Shown piece after piece: positions 1 to 6,530 of a DNA stretch of 6,599 nt. The notes under the pieces were generated by a model, which searched no databases, had not been told where the DNA came from, and worked only from the letters and a program-made list of their open reading frames with translations. How positions within the stretch are numbered: position 1 is the stretch's first letter; each line of letters starts with the position of its first letter. The stretch is from Bacteroidota bacterium (GTDB lineage Bacteria > Bacteroidota > Ignavibacteria > Ignavibacteriales > Ignavibacteriaceae). The position numbers and the translations under genes were made by a program. The stretch is taken from NCBI GenBank assembly GCA_021790055.1, contig JAJYIL010000172.1, positions 1 through 6,599 of the forward strand. Reading direction: 5' to 3'.

Positions 1-2503
1 AAGCAGAGCTGATATGAGAGGCGGCTTCAACTTCATTTACATCCGTATTAGAATAAATTTTTATTGTAGTACCAGCAACGATTTTGTTGCTTCTAAGATT
101 ATTCCATCTTCTAACGCTGGAAATAGGTACTTTATATAGCTCGGCAATTCGGCTAATTGCATCACCGGGCTTTACCTTGTAATAATTAATATTTGCCGAA
201 TAGTTAGGTGAATTATCGCCCAATGAAGCATTATTGTCATTCTCATATATCTTTAATACCTGTCCTGCTCTAATGTAATTGTTCCTTAAATTATTCCAGC
301 GCTTTAAAGTAACAATCGGAACACCGAATTTAGCCGAAAGCTCATATACGCTTTCTCCGCGTTTAACCTTGTACCTGTAAACACTGGTTCTTGAATGCAT
401 AGTGCTTGTCTCTACTGAAGCAATATATCTTTCGGATTTATTAGTATAAATTTTAAGTCTCTGACCGGCAAAAATTCTATTCCCGGATAGTTGATTCCAA
501 TCTCTAAGTGAATTTACATCGACACCAAATCGCTGCGCAATGCCATTAAGATTTTCACCTCTCCTAATTCGGTAATAAATAACTTCACTGCTATTCTTTG
601 CAAAAACCGGTTTAGTCGAATTCTTTTCAATTGAAGTTTGGTTATCAAGGCTGGCGTAATAATCACTTTTATCGGCTGGAACGTACATCTTTAATTCCTG
701 ACCGACTACTATTGCTTTAGTATATGGTATGTTATTCCAGTTTCTAATATCAATTACGCGGGAGTTAAAAAGATCTGCTATCGCAAGAAGGTTATCGCTT
801 TTCTTTACCTTGTAATAAACCGGCACCATTCCGTTTGGTATTGAAATGCTATCGGCTCCTGCATTTATTCCATTGTCGTGATTAATTTCGTTTGCTACTG
901 CAAGATTTTCAGGTATAACAGATAGGCTGTTCACACTGTCAGTTGTGTTTTTTTTATTTAACGATAAATACGGAGATACATATTCATCCGGATCGGTATT
1001 ATCAGCAGTAAGAGAGCTGTCGCTATTACTGCTAACGTTGGAATTATCCTCAGCGGTTTCAGTATTCGTATTATATGCAAAATTATTATTCGAAATGTTG
1101 GGCACCGGAATTCGCAATCTTACTCCAACATATAATCTCGATCTCACAGAAATATTATTTGCCTCTGCAAGGTCATAGGTAGTAACTCCAAATCTTGCTG
1201 CAATTCTCGATAATGTCTCTCCTCTTCTTACAGAATGCACAAGATAATTCCTCATAGCGCTTTGAGGAATGCTTTCAATGTTTGCGGCAAATGTTTTAAG
1301 CGAAGAGAAAGGTATTTTTAGTGGGTATCCATTAGGATAACCTGCCGGTGTGCAATTCTGAGTTAGTTCGGGATTCATCTCCTGTAATACATCCGGATCA
1401 ACATTTGCACATTTTGCCAGGTAGCTTAAATCCACCGCACCTCGTACATCATATGTAGTACACTTAAAAGGCTTTTCATAATTTATATTAGTAAAACCGT
1501 ATTTAGCCGGGTTCATTGCAATAAGACTTACGGCGATGTACTGAGGTACATAGCTTCTCGTTTCCCTGGGAAGATAATCTCTTATAGCCCAGAAGTTGTC
1601 GGCACCGGAACGCTGCATTGCCCTTGTTATTCTTCCCTCACCTGCATTATATGAAGCTAATACGAGGTACCAATTGCCAAGATCATTATAAAGATCTTTT
1701 AGATGCTTAGCAGCAGCCATGGTAGATTTTTCTGGGTCTCTTCTTTCATCATAATAAAAATTCGAATGAAGCCCGTAAAGCCTGCCTGTCTGCCTAACAA
1801 ACTGCCACAGCCCAACCGCGCTTGCCCAGGAACGAGCCGTAGGATTCAAGCCGCTTTCAACCATACTTAAATAGATTAGCTGCTTTGGTAATTGTTCTTC
1901 GGCAAAAATCTTTTCCATCATTGGAAAATATCTTCCGGACCTTTCGAGCCAGAGAAGCATATGATCTCTACCTCTGCCGGTAAAATAATCAATCCACTGT
2001 TCGACGTACGAATTATCTTCCATTGGCACTTCTGATACGACATCAGCTTTTTTTGTCAATTTCAGATTTTCCGATTGGCTCGCCTTTATTTCCGGCAAAG
2101 ACTTGCCCATCCATTCTTCCAGCGCAGCAAATGAAACGTTTGGTGGAAGTTCCGGTAGGCTGTCCAGGTATTTTTTGTAATCGTCGATTATTGATTTTTC
2201 AAGTTCAAGGTAGGCTTCATTTTCCTCTATTCCCGGATAATAACTTAGGTTGTTTATTATCCTCAACGCCGCTTCATAATTTGAAACAGCCTCGGCTGGG
2301 CTATTCTGCTCTTGTTTTGCAAGCGCCGCAATGTAGCTTTGACGGGCTTGCTCTAAAAGCTCCGAAACAATACCAACCTTTTGAACTGAAGTCTGTTTTA
2401 TAGATGAATTTTCATCCTTTGCTATTTCTTTGTTTGTTCCGCATGAATAAAACGTAAGAACAAATAAAGAGATAGCAACAAATGGTAAAATTCTCTTACT
2501 CAT
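1..2503 (-). CDS. mltD: MltD-type membrane-bound lytic murein transglycosylase lipoprotein with LysM repeats (3' end beyond window)
   Basis: This enzyme cleaves the MurNAc-GlcNAc bond of peptidoglycan non-hydrolytically, and is expected to be a lipoprotein on the periplasmic side of the envelope. The frame is open from the ATG at 2503 to the left edge: 834 residues with no stop. Residues 1-20 form a signal peptide (MSKR, hydrophobic stretch, FYS) ending at lipobox Cys21. Residues 30-95 are helical and TPR-like. The SLT/GH23 domain covers about 195-320: the catalytic Glu is E216 in MVESGLNP, followed by ASAVGLWQF, and ASYNAGEGR is at 283-291. A weak LysM-like segment lies near 349-403. Clear LysM repeats start near 420, 563, 643, 709 and 774; the last four share a WN..-(A/V)G...K(I/M)Y pattern. 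A low-complexity Asn/Ser linker at about 466-560 separates repeats 1 and 2. The start is supported by GGAG five bases upstream. The family call is firm; the true length is unknown. Confidence 0.95.
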   Translation of the reverse strand, partial: MSKRILPFVAISLFVLTFYSCGTNKEIAKDENSSIKQTSVQKVGIVSELLEQARQSYIAALAKQEQNSPAEAVSNYEAALRIINNLSYYPGIEENEAYLELEKSIIDDYKKYLDSLPELPPNVSFAALEEWMGKSLPEIKASQSENLKLTKKADVVSEVPMEDNSYVEQWIDYFTGRGRDHMLLWLERSGRYFPMMEKIFAEEQLPKQLIYLSMVESGLNPTARSWASAVGLWQFVRQTGRLYGLHSNFYYDERRDPEKSTMAAAKHLKDLYNDLGNWYLVLASYNAGEGRITRAMQRSGADNFWAIRDYLPRETRSYVPQYIAVSLIAMNPAKYGFTNINYEKPFKCTTYDVRGAVDLSYLAKCANVDPDVLQEMNPELTQNCTPAGYPNGYPLKIPFSSLKTFAANIESIPQSAMRNYLVHSVRRGETLSRIAARFGVTTYDLAEANNISVRSRLYVGVRLRIPVPNISNNNFAYNTNTETAEDNSNVSSNSDSSLTADNTDPDEYVSPYLSLNKKNTTDSVNSLSVIPENLAVANEINHDNGINAGADSISIPNGMVPVYYKVKKSDNLLAIADLFNSRVIDIRNWNNIPYTKAIVVGQELKMYVPADKSDYYASLDNQTSIEKNSTKPVFAKNSSEVIYYRIRRGENLNGIAQRFGVDVNSLRDWNQLSGNRIFAGQRLKIYTNKSERYIASVETSTMHSRTSVYRYKVKRGESVYELSAKFGVPIVTLKRWNNLRNNYIRAGQVLKIYENDNNASLGDNSPNYSANINYYKVKPGDAISRIAELYKVPISSVRRWNNLRSNKIVAGTTIKIYSNTDVNEVEAASHISSA

Positions 2504-2508
2504 TCGCA

Positions 2509-2512
2509 CTCC
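2509..2512 (-). promoter_or_regulatory. Shine-Dalgarno site of the transglycosylase gene
   Basis: GGAG on the minus strand lies five bases before the ATG at 2503. It fixes that ATG as the start, and the signal peptide begins immediately there. Confidence 0.7.
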
Positions 2513-2533
2513 ATATTTATAATTTTACATTTC

Positions 2534-2562
2534 AATATAAGACCTAAATTTCTTTTAATCAA
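2534..2562 (-). promoter_or_regulatory. Candidate sigma-70-like promoter for the transglycosylase gene
   Basis: On the minus strand, TTGATT (2562-2557) is followed after exactly 17 bases by TATATT (2539-2534). Transcription would begin near 2527, giving a leader of about 24 bases that includes the GGAG site. The 119-base gap 2504-2622 holds nothing else I can identify. It is very AT-rich, so a chance match is possible, but the spacing and position are good. Confidence 0.55.
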
Positions 2563-2622
2563 GTAAAAAGTTAAATAAAATTTATAATTTATCTAAAATA
2601 AATACGTTAAAAACGGAAAAAA

Positions 2623-4167
2623 TTATAATGGGATGTTACCGTGCTTCTTTTTCGGATTCTTATCAACCTTAGTTTTCAATAACCTAAACGCCTTAACAAG
2701 CTTAATTTTTGTTTCCTCCGGTAAGATTACATCATCTATATAGCCGCGCTCAGCAGCAATGTATGGATTAGCAAACTTGACAATATACTCCGATAATTTT
2801 TGCTCAAGCTCTTTATCAGGATCTTTTGCCTGGGTAATTTCTTTTTTGAATATTATTTCGACAGCGCCTTTCGGACCCATAACTGCAATCTCGGCTGAAG
2901 GCCATGCATAATTGAAATCGCCCCTGATATGTTTGGAATTCATTACGTCATAAGCGCCGCCGTACGCCTTCCGGGTTATAACAGTAACTTTAGGAACAGT
3001 TGCTTCACAGAACGCAAACAGAAGCTTAGAGCCGTGACGAATAATTCCATTCCATTCTTGTTCTGTACCGGGTAAAAATCCCGGTACATCCTCTATTACC
3101 AAAAGAGGAATATTGAATGCATCACAAAAACGTACAAATCTTGCACCTTTAACGGAAGCGTTGATATCGAGCACTCCTGCAAGCACTTCAGGTTGGTTGG
3201 CGACAATTCCAACTGACATACCGCCAATTCTGGCAAAGCCAACTATTATATTTTCTGCGTAGCTGGACTGAACCTCAAAGAAATCCTTTTCATCTACAAG
3301 CAGATTTATTACCTGCTTCATATCGTAGGGTTTGTTTGGATTTTCAGGAATAATACCATTTAGCCTTTTGTCCGGCGATAATGCATCCGTATCGAATTCA
3401 TATTCTTCAGGCTTGTCCATAAAATTTTGTGGAAGAAAAGCTAATAGACGCTTCACATTTAATAAGGTTTCAATTTCATTCTCATAAATAAAATGCGCAA
3501 CACCACTCTTTGAAGCGTGGGTTTCCGCGCCCCCAAGATCTTCAAAGCTTACATCTTCGTGCGTAACGGTTTTTACCACATTAGGACCGGTTACAAACAT
3601 GTAGCTCGTATTCTTTACCATAAAAATGAAATCGGTAATAGCAGGCGAATAAACTGCACCGCCGGCGCAAGGTCCCATAACCACAGATATTTGTGGAACT
3701 ACTCCTGAAGCCAGTGTGTTCAACAAAAAAATATCTGCATAACCGCCGAGACTAACAACACCTTCCTGGATTCGTGCGCCACCGGAATCATTAAGCCCGA
3801 TTACCGGTGCGCCGATCTTCATCGCCATGTTCATTATCTTTATAATTTTTTCAGCGTGGGTTTCTGAAAGCGAGCCGCCAAAAACAGTAAAGTCCTGGCT
3901 GTATAGCGCAACAGGTCTTCCGTTAATTTTTGCAAAGCCGGTTACTACTCCATCGCCGGGATAATGCTGTTTGTCCAGTCCGAAATCGTTTGCTCGATGC
4001 TTTACAAACATGTCGATTTCCTCGAAGCTCCCTTCATCGACAAGAAGCTCAATTCTTTCAAAAGCGGTAAGCTTTCCCTTTTTATGCTGCGCTTCTATCT
4101 TATCTGCACCGCCCCCAAGCTTAGCTTTCTCCTTTCTATCTTTAAGATCTTGAAATTTGCCAGCCAT
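2623..4167 (-). CDS. pccB: Acyl-CoA carboxyltransferase: propionyl-CoA carboxylase beta / methylmalonyl-CoA decarboxylase alpha subunit
   Basis: This cytosolic carboxyltransferase moves CO2 between carboxybiotin and propionyl-CoA, linking propionyl-CoA and (S)-methylmalonyl-CoA. The product is 514 residues from the ATG, a normal family length. The N-terminal half carries the acyl-CoA site motif DSGGARIQEG (about 127-136) and GPCAGGAVYSP (165-175). The C-terminal half carries GFLPGTEQE (363-371) and AYGGAYDVM. Asp407 in that last motif corresponds to the Asp that favours propionyl-CoA over acetyl-CoA in actinobacterial PccB; an Ile there marks acetyl-CoA enzymes. A TTG two codons upstream (4173) overlaps the ATPase stop. 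I prefer the ATG because MAGKFQDL resembles family N-termini. Neither start has a visible Shine-Dalgarno site, so translation is probably coupled to the ATPase gene. Carboxylase and Na+-pumping decarboxylase subunits cannot be told apart from this chain alone. Confidence 0.95.
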   Translation of the reverse strand: MAGKFQDLKDRKEKAKLGGGADKIEAQHKKGKLTAFERIELLVDEGSFEEIDMFVKHRANDFGLDKQHYPGDGVVTGFAKINGRPVALYSQDFTVFGGSLSETHAEKIIKIMNMAMKIGAPVIGLNDSGGARIQEGVVSLGGYADIFLLNTLASGVVPQISVVMGPCAGGAVYSPAITDFIFMVKNTSYMFVTGPNVVKTVTHEDVSFEDLGGAETHASKSGVAHFIYENEIETLLNVKRLLAFLPQNFMDKPEEYEFDTDALSPDKRLNGIIPENPNKPYDMKQVINLLVDEKDFFEVQSSYAENIIVGFARIGGMSVGIVANQPEVLAGVLDINASVKGARFVRFCDAFNIPLLVIEDVPGFLPGTEQEWNGIIRHGSKLLFAFCEATVPKVTVITRKAYGGAYDVMNSKHIRGDFNYAWPSAEIAVMGPKGAVEIIFKKEITQAKDPDKELEQKLSEYIVKFANPYIAAERGYIDDVILPEETKIKLVKAFRLLKTKVDKNPKKKHGNIPL

Positions 4168-4169
4168 TT

Positions 4170-4958
4170 TCAATTCGCAAAGGAAGGTATTCGGTCATGC
4201 CCGGAAAAACAATTTTCAATCTCATTTTTTATTGAAGAAATATAACCGGACTCGTCCAGTTTGGAAAGGTCGTTATCAATTATCTTTATTATTTTACCGG
4301 GACGGTTCGACATTACAAATAATTTATTCGAAATTGAAACTGCGTCATTTATATTTGATGTTGAGAAAAGAAAATTCTCCCCGTGCTCTCTAGAAAGAAA
4401 TTTTATAAGCTGAATAATTTCCTTCTTCGTTTCTCCATGTAGAATTTTAAAATTATCGTCTAATAAGATTAGCTTTGTACCCGCTGCCAAAACGCGAGCA
4501 ATCGAAATCCTAAGCCTGAATCCGGCGCTCTTCTCATGCGGAAAATGGTCTTCGTACCCGGCAAGACCAACTGCCGAAATCATCTCATCAACATTAGCCT
4601 TTTCTTTCTTGCCTGGGCTTTTAGAAACCTCAATTGCAAATTGAATATTCTGCTTAACATTCATCCAGGGAAAAGACGAAGGCTTTTCCGGAACAAATGC
4701 TGCCGTTCCATCCGCCTTATTGTGAATCTTTCCTTCAATAAAAACTTCGCCTGAGGAAGGCTTTTCGATCCCGGATATGATTTTTAACAAAGTAGTTTTG
4801 CCGGAATTAAACGGGGAAACGATACTTGTAATTATTCCACCGCTTGAAGGCTTATCTATTTTAATATTTATTTTATCAAGCACTGTAAGGCTGGCTCCTG
4901 CAAGTCCGTGGAAACTTTTGCTGACGTCTTTAACTTCTAAAATGCAGTCCGTATTCAA
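4170..4958 (-). CDS. NitT/TauT-type ABC transporter ATP-binding protein with degenerate catalytic motifs
   Basis: By family this is the cytoplasmic ATPase of an ABC importer (SsuB/TauB/nitrate type); 262 residues is the usual length. The fold is recognisable, with an ILEVKDVSKSF start and A-loop aromatic F16. The motifs are eroded. Walker A reads SPFNSGKTT (48-56), lacking its first glycine but keeping K54 and T55. The Q-loop glutamine is P90. The signature LSGGM is KSAGF (143-147), with L149 where Gln usually sits. Walker B is LILLDD (163-168), with the catalytic Glu replaced by Asp168. The D-loop Asp is H174, and the switch His is S201. Nucleotide binding may persist, but hydrolysis is doubtful. 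The start is TTG, with GGAG six bases upstream; no ATG occurs before codon 99. It overlaps the permease stop by four bases and ends two bases before the carboxyltransferase ATG. Confidence 0.88.
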   Translation of the reverse strand: MNTDCILEVKDVSKSFHGLAGASLTVLDKINIKIDKPSSGGIITSIVSPFNSGKTTLLKIISGIEKPSSGEVFIEGKIHNKADGTAAFVPEKPSSFPWMNVKQNIQFAIEVSKSPGKKEKANVDEMISAVGLAGYEDHFPHEKSAGFRLRISIARVLAAGTKLILLDDNFKILHGETKKEIIQLIKFLSREHGENFLFSTSNINDAVSISNKLFVMSNRPGKIIKIIDNDLSKLDESGYISSIKNEIENCFSGHDRIPSFAN

Positions 4959-5746
4959 TTAAAGCTCCAATGACAAAATTTATTTTGGTAATATTTTATT
5001 AACAGCGTACCTAAGTAAATAAACACTCCAGTTATAATTGAAACGGTAAACAAGGCGGAAAGGTCTTTATAATCAAGAGCAAGCCTGAATATTGTACCAA
5101 GTCCGTAGCCGTTCTTGATAAACTCGAACACTATGGCTAAAGTCCAAAGATTGAAATGAAGCTGGACAGAGTGCTTTAAAATTTTCGGTTGAACGGCTTT
5201 CCATTTTATTTTTTTTGAGATTGTTTTCTCATCGGCACCGAGCGAAACAGCCGAATCGAGATACTCTTTTCCAACGCTCGCGGATTCTTCTTTCATCTTA
5301 ATAATTAATGAGAAGAAGGAAATTACTAACAGGAGAAGAAATTCAATTATGGGCGAAGCCGGGAACCAGTAAATTAAGAATATACCAAAGATAATCCACG
5401 GCACATAGATAGAGAACCAGTGCAGTGAAAATAAAAATTCCGAAAAGAGATGATTCTTCTTGAAAATCACAGGCGCTAAATATTCGGCAAGAAAGTATGC
5501 GGCAACTAAAGCAACGTAAATTGATGAGATAGTAATCAGGAAATTTACCGGAAGCCTATAGTCCTTCCAAAGTGCGGCGAATGAAAGTAAGACAATAGAA
5601 GGCTTAGGCAAAAAATTATTTGCAGGGAGAATAAACTCAAACAACACGACCCACAAAAGCAGATAAAACAAAAGTAGGCGGTGAAGATTTTTTAACGCAA
5701 GCTTCTTCAATTTTAAAATACCGGGTGTTTGTAAGTTAAAAGACAA
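4955..5746 (-). CDS. NitT/TauT/SsuC-type ABC transporter permease
   Basis: This is the inner-membrane permease subunit of an ABC importer related to those for nitrate, taurine, alkanesulfonates and thiamine precursors; the substrate cannot be read from the sequence. It has 263 residues, a typical family length. Hydrophobic segments lie near 22-40, 68-92, 106-128, 131-150, 196-210 and 230-250. LPKPSIV at 46-52 matches the LPSPxxV motif after TM1 in this family. The cytoplasmic EAA loop that docks the ATPase is at about 161-190, with its invariant Gly as G170 in SAVSLGADEK. EFIKNGYGLG (208-217) matches the conserved segment after TM5. The first usable start is TTG 5746; no in-frame ATG precedes it and no clear Shine-Dalgarno site is visible. 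The frame stays open upstream to 5821, so a longer N-terminus is possible. No substrate-binding protein gene is in the window. Confidence 0.85.
   Translation of the reverse strand: MSFNLQTPGILKLKKLALKNLHRLLLFYLLLWVVLFEFILPANNFLPKPSIVLLSFAALWKDYRLPVNFLITISSIYVALVAAYFLAEYLAPVIFKKNHLFSEFLFSLHWFSIYVPWIIFGIFLIYWFPASPIIEFLLLLVISFFSLIIKMKEESASVGKEYLDSAVSLGADEKTISKKIKWKAVQPKILKHSVQLHFNLWTLAIVFEFIKNGYGLGTIFRLALDYKDLSALFTVSIITGVFIYLGTLLIKYYQNKFCHWSFN
4965..4968 (-). promoter_or_regulatory. Shine-Dalgarno site that decides the TTG start of the ABC ATPase
   Basis: GGAG on the minus strand lies six bases before the TTG at 4958, inside the last codons of the permease gene. It supports TTG initiation and translational coupling across the TTGA overlap. 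Confidence 0.65.
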
Positions 5747-5767
5747 AAAATAATTAAATCTTAATTC

Positions 5768-5796
5768 AATATATTCAATGAAAAACTTTATATCAA
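5768..5796 (-). promoter_or_regulatory. Candidate sigma-70-like promoter for the permease-ATPase-carboxyltransferase operon
   Basis: On the minus strand, TTGATA (5796-5791) and TATATT (5773-5768) are separated by exactly 17 bases. Each hexamer differs from the textbook consensus at one base. Initiation near 5761 would leave about 15 bases before the permease TTG, which supports that start. The whole 68-base gap (5747-5814) is very AT-rich, so chance is not excluded. Confidence 0.55.
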
Positions 5797-5813
5797 CAAC
5801 ATACTTTGAATAT
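5771..5813 (-). other. AT-only inverted repeat (possible weak stem-loop)
   Basis: ATATTCAA (5813-5806) and TTGAATAT (5778-5771) on the minus strand are perfect complements, eight base pairs around a 27-base loop. All pairs but one are A-T, so a transcript stem would be weak. It begins seven bases after the A_AAA_AAC heptamer at the end of the hydrolase gene and overlaps the -10 box of the candidate operon promoter. ATTGAAT also occurs twice as a direct repeat two bases apart on its right side. The function is unknown; chance pairing in AT-rich DNA is plausible. Confidence 0.3.
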
Positions 5814-5814
5814 T

Positions 5815-6477
5815 TTAATTGTTTTTTTTACCCGGTTCAAGAAGAAACGGGTTAAAGCTTTTTTCGCTTCCTATTTCGGTGCTTCCTCCATGCCCCGGAT
5901 AAATTTTAACATTATCGGGCAGCGTAAACAGTTTTGTTCTAATAGAGGCAATCAAAGTATCGTAATCGCCGCCCCATAAATCGGTGCGCCCGATACTGTT
6001 TTTGAACAGGACATCACCTGTTAAACAAACAGCTTCCTTGCTAAAATAAATGCAGTACTCGCCCGGCGAATGTCCGGGAGTAAAGAGGGAAGAGATTGTT
6101 GAGTTACCGATTTTAAGCTTCAGCTCTTCCGAAAGAAAATTTACGGGCTCAGGCACGGGTTCAATCTTAAAGCCGAATCCGGCGGCATGTACTTCCGCAC
6201 GCTGAAGCAAAAATAAATCCTTCTCCGGTGCGTAGTATTCAGGATTATATTTTTCTAGGACAAATTTACATCCGACAATATGGTCTATATGGCAGTGAGT
6301 CAGCAATAAATACTTCACCTTTAATCCGTTACCTGAAACATATTCTTCAAGCTTGCTCTCTTCTTCATCGCTTAAGCATCCCGGATCGACGATTATACTT
6401 TCCTTTGTGCTTTCATCCCAAACAACATAGGTATTTTCGGAAAAAATATTAAAGACAAAACTTTTTATTACTAACAT
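5815..6477 (-). CDS. Metallo-beta-lactamase-fold hydrolase, glyoxalase II-like (YcbL type)
   Basis: This is a cytosolic metal-dependent hydrolase, probably acting on thioesters such as S-lactoylglutathione or a related thiol conjugate; the substrate is inferred from family resemblance. It has 220 residues, the short form that lacks the C-terminal helical domain of classical glyoxalase II. All metal ligands are present: HCHIDH at 61-66, H136 in TPGHSPGE, D155 in LTGDVLF and H196 in YPGHG. After D155 comes the family motif SIGRTDL, and the chain ends in IGSEKSFNPFL. The start is an ATG with no obvious Shine-Dalgarno site. It is followed by a 68-base gap, so it may have a transcript of its own or feed the operon below. 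The last sense codons (AAA AAA AAC AAT) form a run of eight A. Confidence 0.9.
   Translation of the reverse strand: MLVIKSFVFNIFSENTYVVWDESTKESIIVDPGCLSDEEESKLEEYVSGNGLKVKYLLLTHCHIDHIVGCKFVLEKYNPEYYAPEKDLFLLQRAEVHAAGFGFKIEPVPEPVNFLSEELKLKIGNSTISSLFTPGHSPGEYCIYFSKEAVCLTGDVLFKNSIGRTDLWGGDYDTLIASIRTKLFTLPDNVKIYPGHGGSTEIGSEKSFNPFLLEPGKKNN
5821..5827 (-). other. A_AAA_AAC slippery heptamer at the end of the hydrolase gene
   Basis: In the hydrolase frame the sequence before the stop is AAA AAA AAC AAT TAA. The heptamer A AAA AAC is a known -1 slip sequence in bacteria. Slipping here would enter the permease frame, which is open from 5821 to the TTG at 5746. The sequence is certain; any recoding role is speculation. 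Confidence 0.3.
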
Positions 6478-6530
6478 AATTTAGATGATATCAAATTGAT
6501 TGTCAGTGAAGCTTTAGGTATGTTATGGCG

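Noticed and set aside
945..1178. Plus-strand 77-codon open frame
   Set aside because: It is antisense to the Asn/Ser linker of the transglycosylase, whose AAT/AGC-rich codons create open complementary frames.
2023..2403. Plus-strand 126-codon open frame with a TTG start
   Set aside because: It lies wholly antisense to the N-terminal part of the transglycosylase gene. Its translation shows no recognisable domain, and it is explained as a shadow of that coding frame.
2600..2622. CGTT-TTT-AACG followed by a T-rich stretch after the carboxyltransferase stop
   Set aside because: The stem is only four base pairs and the T tract is interrupted; too weak to call a terminator. No other terminator was found in 2504-2622.
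3517..4393. Several plus-strand open frames of 60-93 codons
   Set aside because: All are antisense to the carboxyltransferase and ATPase genes and overlap one another; none has a domain or a convincing start context.
5823..5858. ACCCG...CGGGT hairpin next to a run of eight A/T, resembling a terminator
   Set aside because: In the direction of transcription the run is A, not T, and it is inside the hydrolase coding sequence. On the plus strand the T run comes before the hairpin. Neither orientation fits an intrinsic terminator.
6478..6506. CTGACA-N17-TAAATT promoter-like pair before the hydrolase ATG
   Set aside because: The -10-like hexamer directly abuts the ATG, so transcription would start inside the coding region, and no later in-frame start is available near the N-terminus.
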